A program made the translations under genes and the position numbers. 64,000 bases of DNA from VBAS01 sp963773465 (GTDB taxonomy: Bacteria > Bacteroidota > Bacteroidia > Chitinophagales > Chitinophagaceae), in the NCBI GenBank assembly GCA_963773465.1, contig CAVZBF010000004.1, positions 1,736,001-1,800,000 of the forward strand, read 5' to 3'. Below the pieces are notes generated by a model. That model worked only from the letters and a program-made list of their open reading frames with translations, did no database searches and was not told the DNA's origin. This document shows, piece after piece, positions 44,529 to 53,512 of the stretch; position 1 is the stretch's first letter, and every line of letters begins with the position of its first letter.

Positions 44529-46595
44529 TTATTTAAAATTAAAATGCAACGCAATGCCGCCGGCGAAATTGAAAGGTGTTGCGGCATTATAATATCTTCC
44601 GCCAAATGCATTTATATCATTTCCCAGACTATACTTTACGTCGAAAATATTGTCGGCGGCTATAAAAAGTTCCAGCACCACTTTAGGATGAAGATGCTTT
44701 TTCCAGCCTGTTCTTGCTCCCAATAAATTATAAGAAGAAGCATATTCTGTGTTCGCGTCATTCAAAGGAATACGGCCGGCATAATAATAATTTACATTTA
44801 AGTAAATGCCAGGTCTTGTTGCGAAATCAATTCCTGCTGCAATTATTTGTGAAGGAACACTCGGAAGTTTTTTACCAGAGAAATCACTGGTTACTTGTTT
44901 GAAATCTTTATAAGTAAAATCATTCCATGTGTGACTTAGAGAGATTTTAAAATTTGGTATAGATCCTTTTGCATTATTAAGAACCTGCCACGATAATAAA
45001 GTCTCTATTCCTATTTGTTTTGTTCTGCCTGCGTTTACAAAATAGTCAGCGCCCCCGGCATCTCTTCTTTGTACAATTGTGTTTTTTAAACTAAATCGAA
45101 ATGCATTCACATCAAAATAAACTTTTTTAAAAATTGTACCGCGAATGCCCGTCTCATAATTAATTCCTTCTTCTGCATTTAAACCTGTAGCAATGATGCC
45201 ACTTGAAGGCAACAACTCTGCAGTTGTCGGTGGTGAAAATCCTCTTGCCATACTTGCATACACCGAAACAGGTTTTGCCAATTGTTTTAAAATGGCAAGC
45301 CGTGGTTCCACTTCGGTTTTATATTCTCTTTTTTGTTCAATAACTGGTGAGGTCGACAAACGGGTAATGCCCAGGTTTTGTGAATTAATGCTTGCACCAG
45401 CTGTAATGAACCAATTCCCCGGTAGTTGAAGTGTAGCCTGGGCAAAAGAAAAAAATACTTTATTGTTGATCTCATCATCTGTTTGCAATGTATCCGGGTT
45501 GCCGTTTTTGTTTGAATAAATTCGTACGGAAGAAATTCCTTGTTGAAATTCCACCCCTGTTATAATATTCAGCTTTGTTTGTTCACTAAAATTATTTGTG
45601 AATTGAAAAAATGTTCTTCCCCCGGTATGCGGCTCATTTGTTCTTCCATAATTGCGTGTAGTAGGATTTAACAAACGGGTGGATGCTCCATAAAACGAAG
45701 TTGTATTTTGCCAATGCTCAGAAAATTTTTGATTGAAACTAATGCCTGCTAAAAATATTTTTTGATAAATAGCTGCTTTATTTTCTATTGAACCGGGTGT
45801 TGTTCCTGCCCGGGGTCGTGCGGCTTTTGGATTCGCGATATATTCGGCAAGCGTTAATGCACCGGGAGTTTGATAAAACAGATCGCCCCACAGAAAATGA
45901 GTTGTTATTCTTCCTTTATCGGAAAGATTTGCATTCAGGTCCCATGTAAAAACTTTGCGGTCAAGTTCTGCATTATCACGATAACCATTGGAAGACAGTT
46001 GCAGGTAATTAATTGTGTTTTGAAATGCATTGGTACCAAGCCGGAGATTTGTGTTCAGGTTATTTAATCCATAACTTCCGGCGCTGAAATCAAACGAAAG
46101 CCCCGGATGCCAGTTTGCGTGGTTTGTTTTTAATAACAGAACACCACCGGTACCTGCACCATATAAACTGCTGCCCGGTCCTTTAATTACTTCTGCCGAT
46201 TGAATATTATAAAACCCCAGTTGATTCAAATAAGTATTGCCGCCGGGATCGGTGTAAGGAATATCATTATAATAAGTTTTTACATTTCTTACTCCGAAAG
46301 GTGAACGCAGTGAGCTGCCGCGGATATTTAAACGGTAACTTCCCGGAGAACGTTCTTCCATTCTTATCCCGGGATTACTATTCAATGCAGGTAAAATAGT
46401 AGTGTTTGTAAAACGTAACAACTGTGGTTTGGTGATTACAGCAATTGCTGCCGGCACCTGCATCAGCTTCCTGTTTTCTTCGTAAGCTTTCACGGTTACT
46501 TCTTCAAGTGTTTGCACTGAATCGTTACCCGGTTGCTGAGCAATTAAAAAGTTTGCTTGCAATAAAAGCAATATGGGGATATAAAAATTTCTCAT
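44529..46595 (-). CDS. TonB-dependent outer membrane receptor (iron/siderophore-type)
   Basis: The 688-aa protein has a signal peptide (MRNFYIPILLLLQANFLIAQ), TonB-box-like LEEVTVKAYEEN, and a plug with NIRGSSLRSPFGVRNVKTYY and VIKGPGSSLYGAGTGGVL. The barrel ends in IALHFNF. The plug RGSSLRSPFGVRN form resembles FecA/siderophore receptors. It lacks a riboswitch of its own. It is separated from btuB by the 489-base gap with the riboswitch, so the two are independently transcribed. Confidence 0.82.
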   Translation of the reverse strand: MRNFYIPILLLLQANFLIAQQPGNDSVQTLEEVTVKAYEENRKLMQVPAAIAVITKPQLLRFTNTTILPALNSNPGIRMEERSPGSYRLNIRGSSLRSPFGVRNVKTYYNDIPYTDPGGNTYLNQLGFYNIQSAEVIKGPGSSLYGAGTGGVLLLKTNHANWHPGLSFDFSAGSYGLNNLNTNLRLGTNAFQNTINYLQLSSNGYRDNAELDRKVFTWDLNANLSDKGRITTHFLWGDLFYQTPGALTLAEYIANPKAARPRAGTTPGSIENKAAIYQKIFLAGISFNQKFSEHWQNTTSFYGASTRLLNPTTRNYGRTNEPHTGGRTFFQFTNNFSEQTKLNIITGVEFQQGISSVRIYSNKNGNPDTLQTDDEINNKVFFSFAQATLQLPGNWFITAGASINSQNLGITRLSTSPVIEQKREYKTEVEPRLAILKQLAKPVSVYASMARGFSPPTTAELLPSSGIIATGLNAEEGINYETGIRGTIFKKVYFDVNAFRFSLKNTIVQRRDAGGADYFVNAGRTKQIGIETLLSWQVLNNAKGSIPNFKISLSHTWNDFTYKDFKQVTSDFSGKKLPSVPSQIIAAGIDFATRPGIYLNVNYYYAGRIPLNDANTEYASSYNLLGARTGWKKHLHPKVVLELFIAADNIFDVKYSLGNDINAFGGRYYNAATPFNFAGGIALHFNFK

Positions 46596-46647
46596 AAAAA
46601 GCGGAAGGTAAAGTTAGTTGCATTATCAATATTAATTGCTAATTGTG

Positions 46648-46755
46648 TTGGGGCTAAAACCCATGTACACCTCCTGTTTCATTAGCCCCCTGCCTTAAGG
46701 CTGGGGTTATGTTATCATACACTACTGTTGGGGCTTTAGCCGCTATCTGCTTTGC
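46648..46755. repeat. GGGGCTAAA/GGGGCTTTAGCC palindromic intergenic repeats
   Basis: TGTTGGGGCTAAAACCC near 46647, TTAGCCCCC near 46681, GCCTTAAGGCT near 46692 and TGTTGGGGCTTTAGCC near 46727 are complementary copies of one short palindromic unit. They fill the gap between the divergent receptor and permease genes. Confidence 0.55.
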
Positions 46756-46800
46756 CTTACCCAAAACATATAATCACTATAGTTTCTTTATCTTCCATCC

Positions 46801-48126
46801 ATGAAGCCGAATAAATTGAATCTTTTTGATTTGAGCCTTATAGTTGTGAGCCTGGTAATTGGGATGGGGATTTTCAGAAATCCTGCTTCTGTTGCAGCAA
46901 CATCTGGCACCAGCACAATCTTTTTTTTATTATGGTTGGCTGGTGGCTTAATTGCATTATGCGGGGCTCTCACTTATGCGGAGATAGGTTTACGTCTTCC
47001 GGCTATGGGCGGCTATTATAAAATATTTGCTCAATGTTATCATCCATCTATCGGGTTTTCAGTGAATGCAATTATACTTATTAGTAATGCCGCCTCACTT
47101 GCGGTCGTTGCATTAATAGGTGCTGATTATGTCAGTGATCTATTGTATGGTAAGCCAAGTGGAATAGTATTTAATACAGTAGTAGCTATTGTTGCCGTTG
47201 CTATGTTTTTTATTGTTAATTTATTTGGTTTAAAAACAAGTAGTCGTACACAGAATGTACTCATTATTCTCAAAGTTGGATTAATTGTTTTGCTTATTGC
47301 CAGTATGTTTAAAGGTGTCGTCATAGAACCTCATGGTTACGAGGAAGGATCGCCATTATTTACACTTTCCGATAAAAATGCAATCTCATTATTCCTTATT
47401 TCACTTATCCCGGTTTGTTTTGCTTACGGAGGTTACCAGCAAACGATCAATTTTGGCGCCGAAGTTAAAAATACAAGAAGTATTCCCAAAGGAATTGTAA
47501 TTGGAATTATAATAGTTATTTCACTTTACTTACTCATTAATGTTGCATATACCCAGGTTATCGGATATGATAAAATGAAAAATGCTTCTGCCATCGGAGC
47601 CTTACTATGCGAAGCATGGTTTGGCAACGCCGGAGCAAAAGTTTTTGATGCCTTAATGTTTTTATCAGTGCTTGCTTATGTAAACATTTTGCTGATGAGT
47701 AACCCAAGGGTAATGTTTGCGATGAGTGAAGACAAAGTATTGCCGAAGATGTTTTCTTATCGCCACCCCAAAACGGAGGCATTAGTCACCGGCCTGACGG
47801 TTTTTTCACTTATAACCATCATTGTTACATTTTTTGGAAAAGGAGTAGATAATATTTTAAACTTTACCATGTTTCTTGACAGTATTGGCATGAGCACCTC
47901 AGCTGCCACGCTTTTTATATTACGAAAGAGAAAGCAAAACGAAGCCATGATAACTGGAATCTGGAATAAGTTTACTCCGTTGCTTGCTGGTTTTTTTGTA
48001 TTCAGTTATTTTATGATAGCTGTAGGTGTTGTAATAAAAGATATTAATGCCGCTTTAATTGGGATCGGCTTGCTTTCTTTTTTTCTTTTGCTTTATTATT
48101 TCTTTTACTTTAAGAAAAAATCATAA
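46801..48126 (+). CDS. APC-family amino acid permease
   Basis: The 441-aa protein has about twelve membrane spans and starts DLSLIVVSLVIGMGIFRNPA, the first-span glycine motif of the APC superfamily, with PAMGGYYKIFAQ near residue 68 and CFAYGGYQQTINFGAEVKN near 206. The substrate is unspecified. Its stop shares a base with the following PLP-enzyme start (TAATG), so permease and lyase are coupled; import of a sulfur amino acid is a reasonable inference. Confidence 0.85.
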   Translation: MKPNKLNLFDLSLIVVSLVIGMGIFRNPASVAATSGTSTIFFLLWLAGGLIALCGALTYAEIGLRLPAMGGYYKIFAQCYHPSIGFSVNAIILISNAASLAVVALIGADYVSDLLYGKPSGIVFNTVVAIVAVAMFFIVNLFGLKTSSRTQNVLIILKVGLIVLLIASMFKGVVIEPHGYEEGSPLFTLSDKNAISLFLISLIPVCFAYGGYQQTINFGAEVKNTRSIPKGIVIGIIIVISLYLLINVAYTQVIGYDKMKNASAIGALLCEAWFGNAGAKVFDALMFLSVLAYVNILLMSNPRVMFAMSEDKVLPKMFSYRHPKTEALVTGLTVFSLITIIVTFFGKGVDNILNFTMFLDSIGMSTSAATLFILRKRKQNEAMITGIWNKFTPLLAGFFVFSYFMIAVGVVIKDINAALIGIGLLSFFLLLYYFFYFKKKS

Positions 48127-49292
48127 TGGATCTTTCGTATATATTAAATGAGTTAGGAGAAGAAAGGGAAAATTATTTCAATGCTATTTCACCACCGATA
48201 GCCCAAACAAGCAATTTTGCATTTAAGAAAGTAGCTGATCTGAGTAAGGCTTTTGAGGATGAAATGGGCGGTTACCTCTATAGCCGTGGTTTAAATCCTA
48301 CGGTGGAGATAGTAAGAAAAAAATTAGCTGCATTAGATGGCGCAGAAGATTGTCTTGTTTTCAATAGTGGCGCAGCAGCCATCTTTGCCGGAGTTTTTGC
48401 GAATATAAAATCAGGAGATCATATTGTTTCTGTAAATGCTCCTTATACATGGGCACAAAGAATGTTTGATGTAATTCTCCCAAGATTTGGAATAACGACA
48501 ACATATATTAATGGAACAAAAATCAGTAACTGGGAACAGGCAACGAAGAACAACACTACATTATATTATCTCGAATCGCCAAACAGCTGGGATTTTGCAT
48601 TGCAACCGATAAAAGAAGTGGCCGCTTTAGCAAGATCAAAAGGCATTACAACTTTTATTGATAATAGTTATTGTACGCCGCTTCATCAAAAACCGATCGG
48701 GATGGGAATTGATATGGCGATGCAGACTGCAACGAAATATATCGGCGGCCATAGCGATACACTCGGTGGCGTTTTAAGTGGAAGTAAAGCCATGATGAAA
48801 AAAATTTTTGATAGTGAGTATTTGAACATCGGCAGCGGTATTCAGCCATTCAATGCATGGTTGCTCAATCGTGGATTAAGAACGTTACCTGCCCGTTTAG
48901 ATCGCATTACAAAAACATCACTTGAAGTTTTAAAATTTTTAAAGCAGCATCCAAAAATTGAATCAGTGATATTTCCCTTTGATGAATCATTTCCTCAATA
49001 CGCATTGGCAAAACAACAGATGACCGGTGCCTGCGGGTTGATGACAATGGTGTTGAAAACAAATAAAAGAGAGGAGATCGTAAAATTTTGCGAGAGCCTG
49101 CAGCATATTATGATGGCCGTAAGTTGGGGCGGGCATGAAAGTTTGGTGATACCAAAATGCTCAGGTATTCCTGTTGCGGACTTTGATCCTTCAAATGCTG
49201 AACATCGGTATGTGCGTTTATATATTGGCCTGGAAGATGCTGATTATTTGATAAAGGACCTGGACCAATCATTCAATGGGATCGCTGAATAA
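48126..49292 (+). CDS. Cys/Met metabolism PLP-dependent enzyme (trans-sulfuration family)
   Basis: The 388-aa fold-type I PLP enzyme contains the Schiff-base lysine in TATKYIGGHSDTLGGVL (near residue 202), ALDGAEDCLVFNSGAAAIFA near 75 and FIDNSYCTPLHQKPIGMGID near 178. Family members are cystathionine gamma-synthase, gamma- or beta-lyase and methionine gamma-lyase; I cannot separate these by eye. The pairing with an amino-acid permease favours a catabolic lyase. Confidence 0.85.
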   Translation: MDLSYILNELGEERENYFNAISPPIAQTSNFAFKKVADLSKAFEDEMGGYLYSRGLNPTVEIVRKKLAALDGAEDCLVFNSGAAAIFAGVFANIKSGDHIVSVNAPYTWAQRMFDVILPRFGITTTYINGTKISNWEQATKNNTTLYYLESPNSWDFALQPIKEVAALARSKGITTFIDNSYCTPLHQKPIGMGIDMAMQTATKYIGGHSDTLGGVLSGSKAMMKKIFDSEYLNIGSGIQPFNAWLLNRGLRTLPARLDRITKTSLEVLKFLKQHPKIESVIFPFDESFPQYALAKQQMTGACGLMTMVLKTNKREEIVKFCESLQHIMMAVSWGGHESLVIPKCSGIPVADFDPSNAEHRYVRLYIGLEDADYLIKDLDQSFNGIAE

Positions 49293-49348
49293 TTTAATCG
49301 TCAAACAAAAATTTTACTGTCATTTTGCCGTTTTGTATAAAATTATTT

Positions 49349-50278
49349 ATGAGACAATTTATTTTACTCTTTCTTATATCTCCTTTGTTATTCTCCTGCT
49401 CAAACAAATCGCCAGATGTGCAACCAACCCCGGTGGATACACTCGCAACGGGGTGGAGAAAGATCGCAACGCCAACCGGTGATTTTGGAGATATATTTTT
49501 TATCAACAATAATACTGGCTATGTAACTGGGAATAGTAGTATTTACCGGTCAACAGATGGTGGAAATAATTGGCAAAAAGTGTATCAGACAGCAAACCCG
49601 ATCACGAATATTGCAATGGGAAGCGAATCAAATGCTGTCTTTATACCCGGTGGTCCTAAAATCATTTTTACCAAAAATGCCGGGTTAAGTTTTGACAGTG
49701 TTACTATTAACGACGTGATATCTGATGCATATTTTGTAAATGCTACAACGGTCTATGCAGTTGGAGAAAAATTCTGGAAATCAACCGATGCGGGTTCAAC
49801 CTGGACAAAGGTTTATGATTTTGCTTCAGGCACCGGTGGCTATAAATCCCTTCATTTTTTGAATGATCAATACGGTTGGATGGCGAATTCAAGCGGCCCG
49901 CAAAAAACGATAAATGGTGGGGTGACCTGGGAGCCAAAAACAAATGCAATATTTAATTATTCGACAGGAAATGTTTTTTTCACCGACGTTAATAATGGTT
50001 ATGCATCTGATGGATTTATCATCGGCAAAACTACAAATGGTGGTAACACATGGAGTCGTGTGTTTACAGGCACATCTGCATACCAGGATCTTCATTTTGT
50101 TACGGCAAACGCCGGCTATGCAGCGGATGGAAATTATATCTTCAAAACCGTGGATGGAGGAAATATATGGACCAAGGATGTCGCCTTACCTCAAAAAGTC
50201 ATTATCGAGTTGCATTTCATTGATGCTTCGCATGGCTGGGCATGTGGCTCAGTAGGCATACTTAAATACCAGAATTAA
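49349..50278 (+). CDS. BNR/Ycf48-like repeat lipoprotein
   Basis: The ATG at 49349 (MRQFILLFLISPLLFSCSNK) gives a lipobox with Cys near residue 17, which the TTG upstream at 49325 would spoil. About 309 aa follow with five Asp-box-like repeats (STDGGNNW, STDAGSTW, TINGGVTW, TTNGGNTW, TVDGGNIW), forming a beta-propeller as in Ycf48/sialidase-like proteins. Function in the envelope is unknown. It is a stand-alone gene. Confidence 0.75.
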   Translation: MRQFILLFLISPLLFSCSNKSPDVQPTPVDTLATGWRKIATPTGDFGDIFFINNNTGYVTGNSSIYRSTDGGNNWQKVYQTANPITNIAMGSESNAVFIPGGPKIIFTKNAGLSFDSVTINDVISDAYFVNATTVYAVGEKFWKSTDAGSTWTKVYDFASGTGGYKSLHFLNDQYGWMANSSGPQKTINGGVTWEPKTNAIFNYSTGNVFFTDVNNGYASDGFIIGKTTNGGNTWSRVFTGTSAYQDLHFVTANAGYAADGNYIFKTVDGGNIWTKDVALPQKVIIELHFIDASHGWACGSVGILKYQN

Positions 50279-50381
50279 AAATTAAGTTGGCCGTAATCAA
50301 GGGAGAGCTTTTAGATTAATTTTTACAGTCCGTTGGTCATAAACCAGTGTTGAGACAAATCATTTCTCCTATTTTTGCGAC

Positions 50382-51848
50382 ATGTTTAAAAGTTTCGTCG
50401 CTACATTAATTACTGTAGTTTTTATTACAACTGTTTCGGCGCAGGAGAAATGGAGTTTGCTGAAATGTGTTCAATATGCAATTGAGAATAATATTTCCGT
50501 AAAACAAGCCGATCTGCAAACAAGGTTTTCCGAACTTACCTTTAACCAGGGAAAGCAATCAAAATTACCTACTCTCAATTTTAGTAACAGCAACGCTTTT
50601 CGTTATGGTCGTGCAGAAAACCCTTCTACTGGTGTTCTTGAGGATGCAAATATCTTCACTGTCAACTTTGGTTTAAGCAGCCAGGTTGATATTTTCAATT
50701 GGTTTTCCAAAAAAAATGCAATTGAAGCAAGCAGGTTAAGCAATGAAGCAGATAAGCAACAGGTAAAAAAAGTTCAGGATGATATTTCATTAAATGTTGC
50801 AGTGGCTTATCTCCAAATCTTGTTAGCAAAAGAACAAGTAAATATTTCAAGAGTTCAGGTCAATACGACGAAAGAACTGTTAGGCAATACAAGGAAAAGA
50901 GTTGATGCCGGCGCGTTGCCTGAGTTGAATGCGGCAGAGCTTGAAGCACAATTAAGTCGCGACAGTTCAAGCCTGATCACAGCAGAAGCAAGTGTTCAGC
51001 AATTTTTTTTACAAATGAAAGCGTTGTTGAATATAGATGCGGGAGTTGCTTTTGATGTAGAAACGCCGCCAGTTGATAGAGTGCCGGTGGAATCACTTGC
51101 TGATCTGCAACCGGAAGCTGTATACGCTTTAGCTTTGGCAAACCTTCCGCAAAATAAAGTGATCGATCTTCGAATACAATCCGCCAAAAAATCTGCAGAA
51201 TCTGCAAGGGGAGAAATGTATCCAAGCATTGGTGGTTTTGCAAGCCTTGGCACCAACTATGTAACCTTTAAGGACAAGCCATTTTATGAGCAGGTGTTGG
51301 TTGGTTATGACACACTCTCACCGATCAAAGCCAGAGCCCGTGCCGGCGGAGGTGTTTTTCTTCCCGTAGAAGTTCCGATTACTCAAACAAACCTGAACAA
51401 CATAGTCGGATATGTAACGCCCGATAAATTTGGCAGTCAGCTTAACAGAAACTTTGGTCAGCAAATTGGCATTGGGGTGAGTGTCCCAATTCTCAACGGG
51501 GGCATATTGCGCACAAACTGGCAGCGGGCCAAATTACAAGTGAGACAGTGGGAGTTAACAAAAGAATCAGATAACCAAACACTGAAGCAAAATATTTACA
51601 ATGCATATAATGATGCTACATCTTCAATGCAGAAATATTATGCTGATAAAAAAAGTGTGCAGACGTCAGCAAAATCATTTGAATATGCACAAAAAAGATA
51701 TGATCAGAATCTGTTGTCCACTTTTGATCTGATCAATAGCCAGAATAATTTATTGACAGCGCAGATACAGGCTTTATATTCTCAGTATGATTATGTGTTT
51801 AAGATGAAATTGCTGGAGTTCTATAAAGGGCAGGGAATAAAATTATAA
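50382..51848 (+). CDS. TolC-family outer membrane efflux protein
   Basis: The 488-aa protein has a signal peptide (ending VSAQ) and two OEP repeats with long helices (about residues 25-220 and 330-485). A candidate TAnnTTTG element (TATTTTTG, 50370-50377) lies only 4 bases before the ATG, which would give a leaderless or nearly leaderless mRNA. The HlyD-type adaptor follows after a 99-base repeat-containing gap. The inner-membrane pump component is not adjacent. Confidence 0.88.
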   Translation: MFKSFVATLITVVFITTVSAQEKWSLLKCVQYAIENNISVKQADLQTRFSELTFNQGKQSKLPTLNFSNSNAFRYGRAENPSTGVLEDANIFTVNFGLSSQVDIFNWFSKKNAIEASRLSNEADKQQVKKVQDDISLNVAVAYLQILLAKEQVNISRVQVNTTKELLGNTRKRVDAGALPELNAAELEAQLSRDSSSLITAEASVQQFFLQMKALLNIDAGVAFDVETPPVDRVPVESLADLQPEAVYALALANLPQNKVIDLRIQSAKKSAESARGEMYPSIGGFASLGTNYVTFKDKPFYEQVLVGYDTLSPIKARARAGGGVFLPVEVPITQTNLNNIVGYVTPDKFGSQLNRNFGQQIGIGVSVPILNGGILRTNWQRAKLQVRQWELTKESDNQTLKQNIYNAYNDATSSMQKYYADKKSVQTSAKSFEYAQKRYDQNLLSTFDLINSQNNLLTAQIQALYSQYDYVFKMKLLEFYKGQGIKL

Positions 51849-51850
51849 AG

Positions 51851-51932
51851 AACCCCAACCCCTGAAGGGATTTTTGGGACAATCTATATTTGAAATAATT
51901 TTTAACTATCAAAACTCTCCGCCTGTGGCGGA
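51851..51932. repeat. Short palindromic repeats between tolC-like and hlyD-like genes
   Basis: AACCCCAACCCCTGAAGGG (51851-51869) is the reverse-complement cousin of the repeat at 17634. TCCGCC-TGT-GGCGGA (51918-51932) is a small perfect hairpin just before the adaptor gene. The pair probably derives from common intergenic repeats and could attenuate read-through. Confidence 0.5.
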
Positions 51933-51947
51933 ATGGGGGTTAATAAT

Positions 51948-53321
51948 ATGAGTAAAACAGTTAAATGGATTTTGTTCGGTTTGCTGGGAGTGATCGTATT
52001 GCTGGTTGTAGTTAAAATGGTGGCCGGTAATAAAGATGAAGGGCTAAAAGTTTCAACCGAAAAAGCAAGCCGCCGGACAATTATAGAAACCGTGAATGCA
52101 AGCGGAAAAGTATATCCGGAAGTAGAAGTAAAGATAAGCCCGGATATTTCCGGTGAAATTGTGGAGTTGAATGTGGAAGAAGGCGATAGTGTGAAGCGTG
52201 GCCAGATCCTTGCGAGAATTTTTGCAGACATCTACGCATTGCAAAGAGATGAGGCTGCATCCCGTGTATCGCAGTCGCGGGCAATCGTCGCTAACAGCGA
52301 GGCATCGCTTGATGCATTACAAGCATCACTTGACCAGGCAAAGCAGGCATATGATCGTAATAAAAAATTATTTGATGATAAAGTGATCTCCCGTGCAGAG
52401 TTTGAAAACTATGAAACAACTTACAAATCGGCACAGGCAAACTACAATGCCGCAAAACAAAACATAAGAGGGTTGGAAGCCGGTGTGCAGACTGCGCAAA
52501 CAGGATTGAGCTCGGCTAATAAAAATCTTGGAAGAACAACGCTGGTGGCCCCGATGAATGGAGTGATCTCTTCTTTATTAGTAAAAAAAGGAGAAAGGGT
52601 TGCCGGTAATAGCTTCAGCATCGGTACTGAAATGATGCGTGTAGCTGATATGAGTGTGCTGGAAGTAAGAGTTGATGTAGGAGAAAATGATGTAGTAAAA
52701 GTTCATCTTGGAGACAGCGCCGATGTAGAAGTGGATGCATATAATAACAGAAAATTCAAAGGAGTAGTAACCCAAATTGCGAGCAGTACAAAAGGCGGGC
52801 TATCGGCAAGTTCTTTAAGCAGCACGGATGTAACACAATATGAAGTCAGGATCCGGCTGGATAAAAATTCTTACAGCGATCTGATCGATCCTTCAAGACC
52901 AAAGAGTTTTCCGTTCCGCCCGGGGATGAATGCAAGCGCCGATATTAAAACAACACGCAGTGAAAACGTATTGGCAGTGCCTATCAATTCAGTAACAACA
53001 AGAGTGATCGGCAGCGATAAAACGATTGCCGATAAAAAGAAAGAGGAACAAAAGAAACAAACCGTAGAAGGAAACACAGATGATGTTGTTTCCGTAGATA
53101 GTGATGAACTGGAGGAAATTGTTTTTGTAGTGCAGAAAGATGGAAAAGTAAAAAAGGTAAAAGTAAAGACCGCGATACAGGATATCAATTATATTGAAAT
53201 AAAATCGGGTGTTACCGAAGGCGATGAAATAGTGACCGGTCCTTTCAATGCTATCAGTAAAACATTGAAAGATGGAACTGTAGTAAAAGTGGTACCGAAG
53301 GAGAAGTTGTTTGAGAATTAA
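51948..53321 (+). CDS. HlyD/MFP-type periplasmic adaptor (efflux RND/ABC adaptor)
   Basis: The ATG at 51948 (MSKTVKWILFGLLGVIVLL) gives 457 aa; the ATG at 51933 adds only five residues. One N-terminal membrane anchor is followed by a lipoyl half-motif (VKISPDISGEIVELNVEEGD, near residue 60), a coiled-coil hairpin (about 95-190), the second lipoyl half (TLVAPMNGVISSLLVKKGE, near 200) and beta-barrel/MP domains. The late region near residue 360-385 is a charged Lys/Glu-rich linker. It would link an inner-membrane pump, encoded elsewhere, to the TolC-like protein. Confidence 0.88.
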   Translation: MSKTVKWILFGLLGVIVLLVVVKMVAGNKDEGLKVSTEKASRRTIIETVNASGKVYPEVEVKISPDISGEIVELNVEEGDSVKRGQILARIFADIYALQRDEAASRVSQSRAIVANSEASLDALQASLDQAKQAYDRNKKLFDDKVISRAEFENYETTYKSAQANYNAAKQNIRGLEAGVQTAQTGLSSANKNLGRTTLVAPMNGVISSLLVKKGERVAGNSFSIGTEMMRVADMSVLEVRVDVGENDVVKVHLGDSADVEVDAYNNRKFKGVVTQIASSTKGGLSASSLSSTDVTQYEVRIRLDKNSYSDLIDPSRPKSFPFRPGMNASADIKTTRSENVLAVPINSVTTRVIGSDKTIADKKKEEQKKQTVEGNTDDVVSVDSDELEEIVFVVQKDGKVKKVKVKTAIQDINYIEIKSGVTEGDEIVTGPFNAISKTLKDGTVVKVVPKEKLFEN

Positions 53322-53325
53322 ACAG

Positions 53326-53507
53326 AACCACGATTTACATGATTTAAGGGATTTATGAGGAAATTTGGAAGAGCCTTGCGGAAACAAGACTCTTTTTTAT
53401 TTTGATACTTAAAATAAGAATTCACTTAATTTTATTTCGGAAACTCAGTTGAAGTTTTAAATCTGTATTTTTTCCTCATAATCCTTATAATCTTATTAAT
53501 CGCGGTT
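53326..53507. repeat. Imperfect inverted repeat with 9-base periodicity
   Basis: The left arm (53326-53360, containing GATTTACAT, GATTTAAGG, GATTTATGAGG) is an imperfect complement of the right arm (53474-53507, containing CCTCATAATCC and AATCGCGGTT). The arms enclose a terminator and end 6 bases before the gpsA start. Confidence 0.6.
53369..53398 (+). terminator. Rho-independent terminator after the HlyD-type gene
   Basis: AAGAGCCTTG pairs with CAAGACTCTT (one mismatch, 6-base loop) and runs into six T bases. It lies about 50 bases after the adaptor stop, so the efflux genes and gpsA are separate transcripts. Confidence 0.75.
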
Positions 53508-53512
53508 CTATT

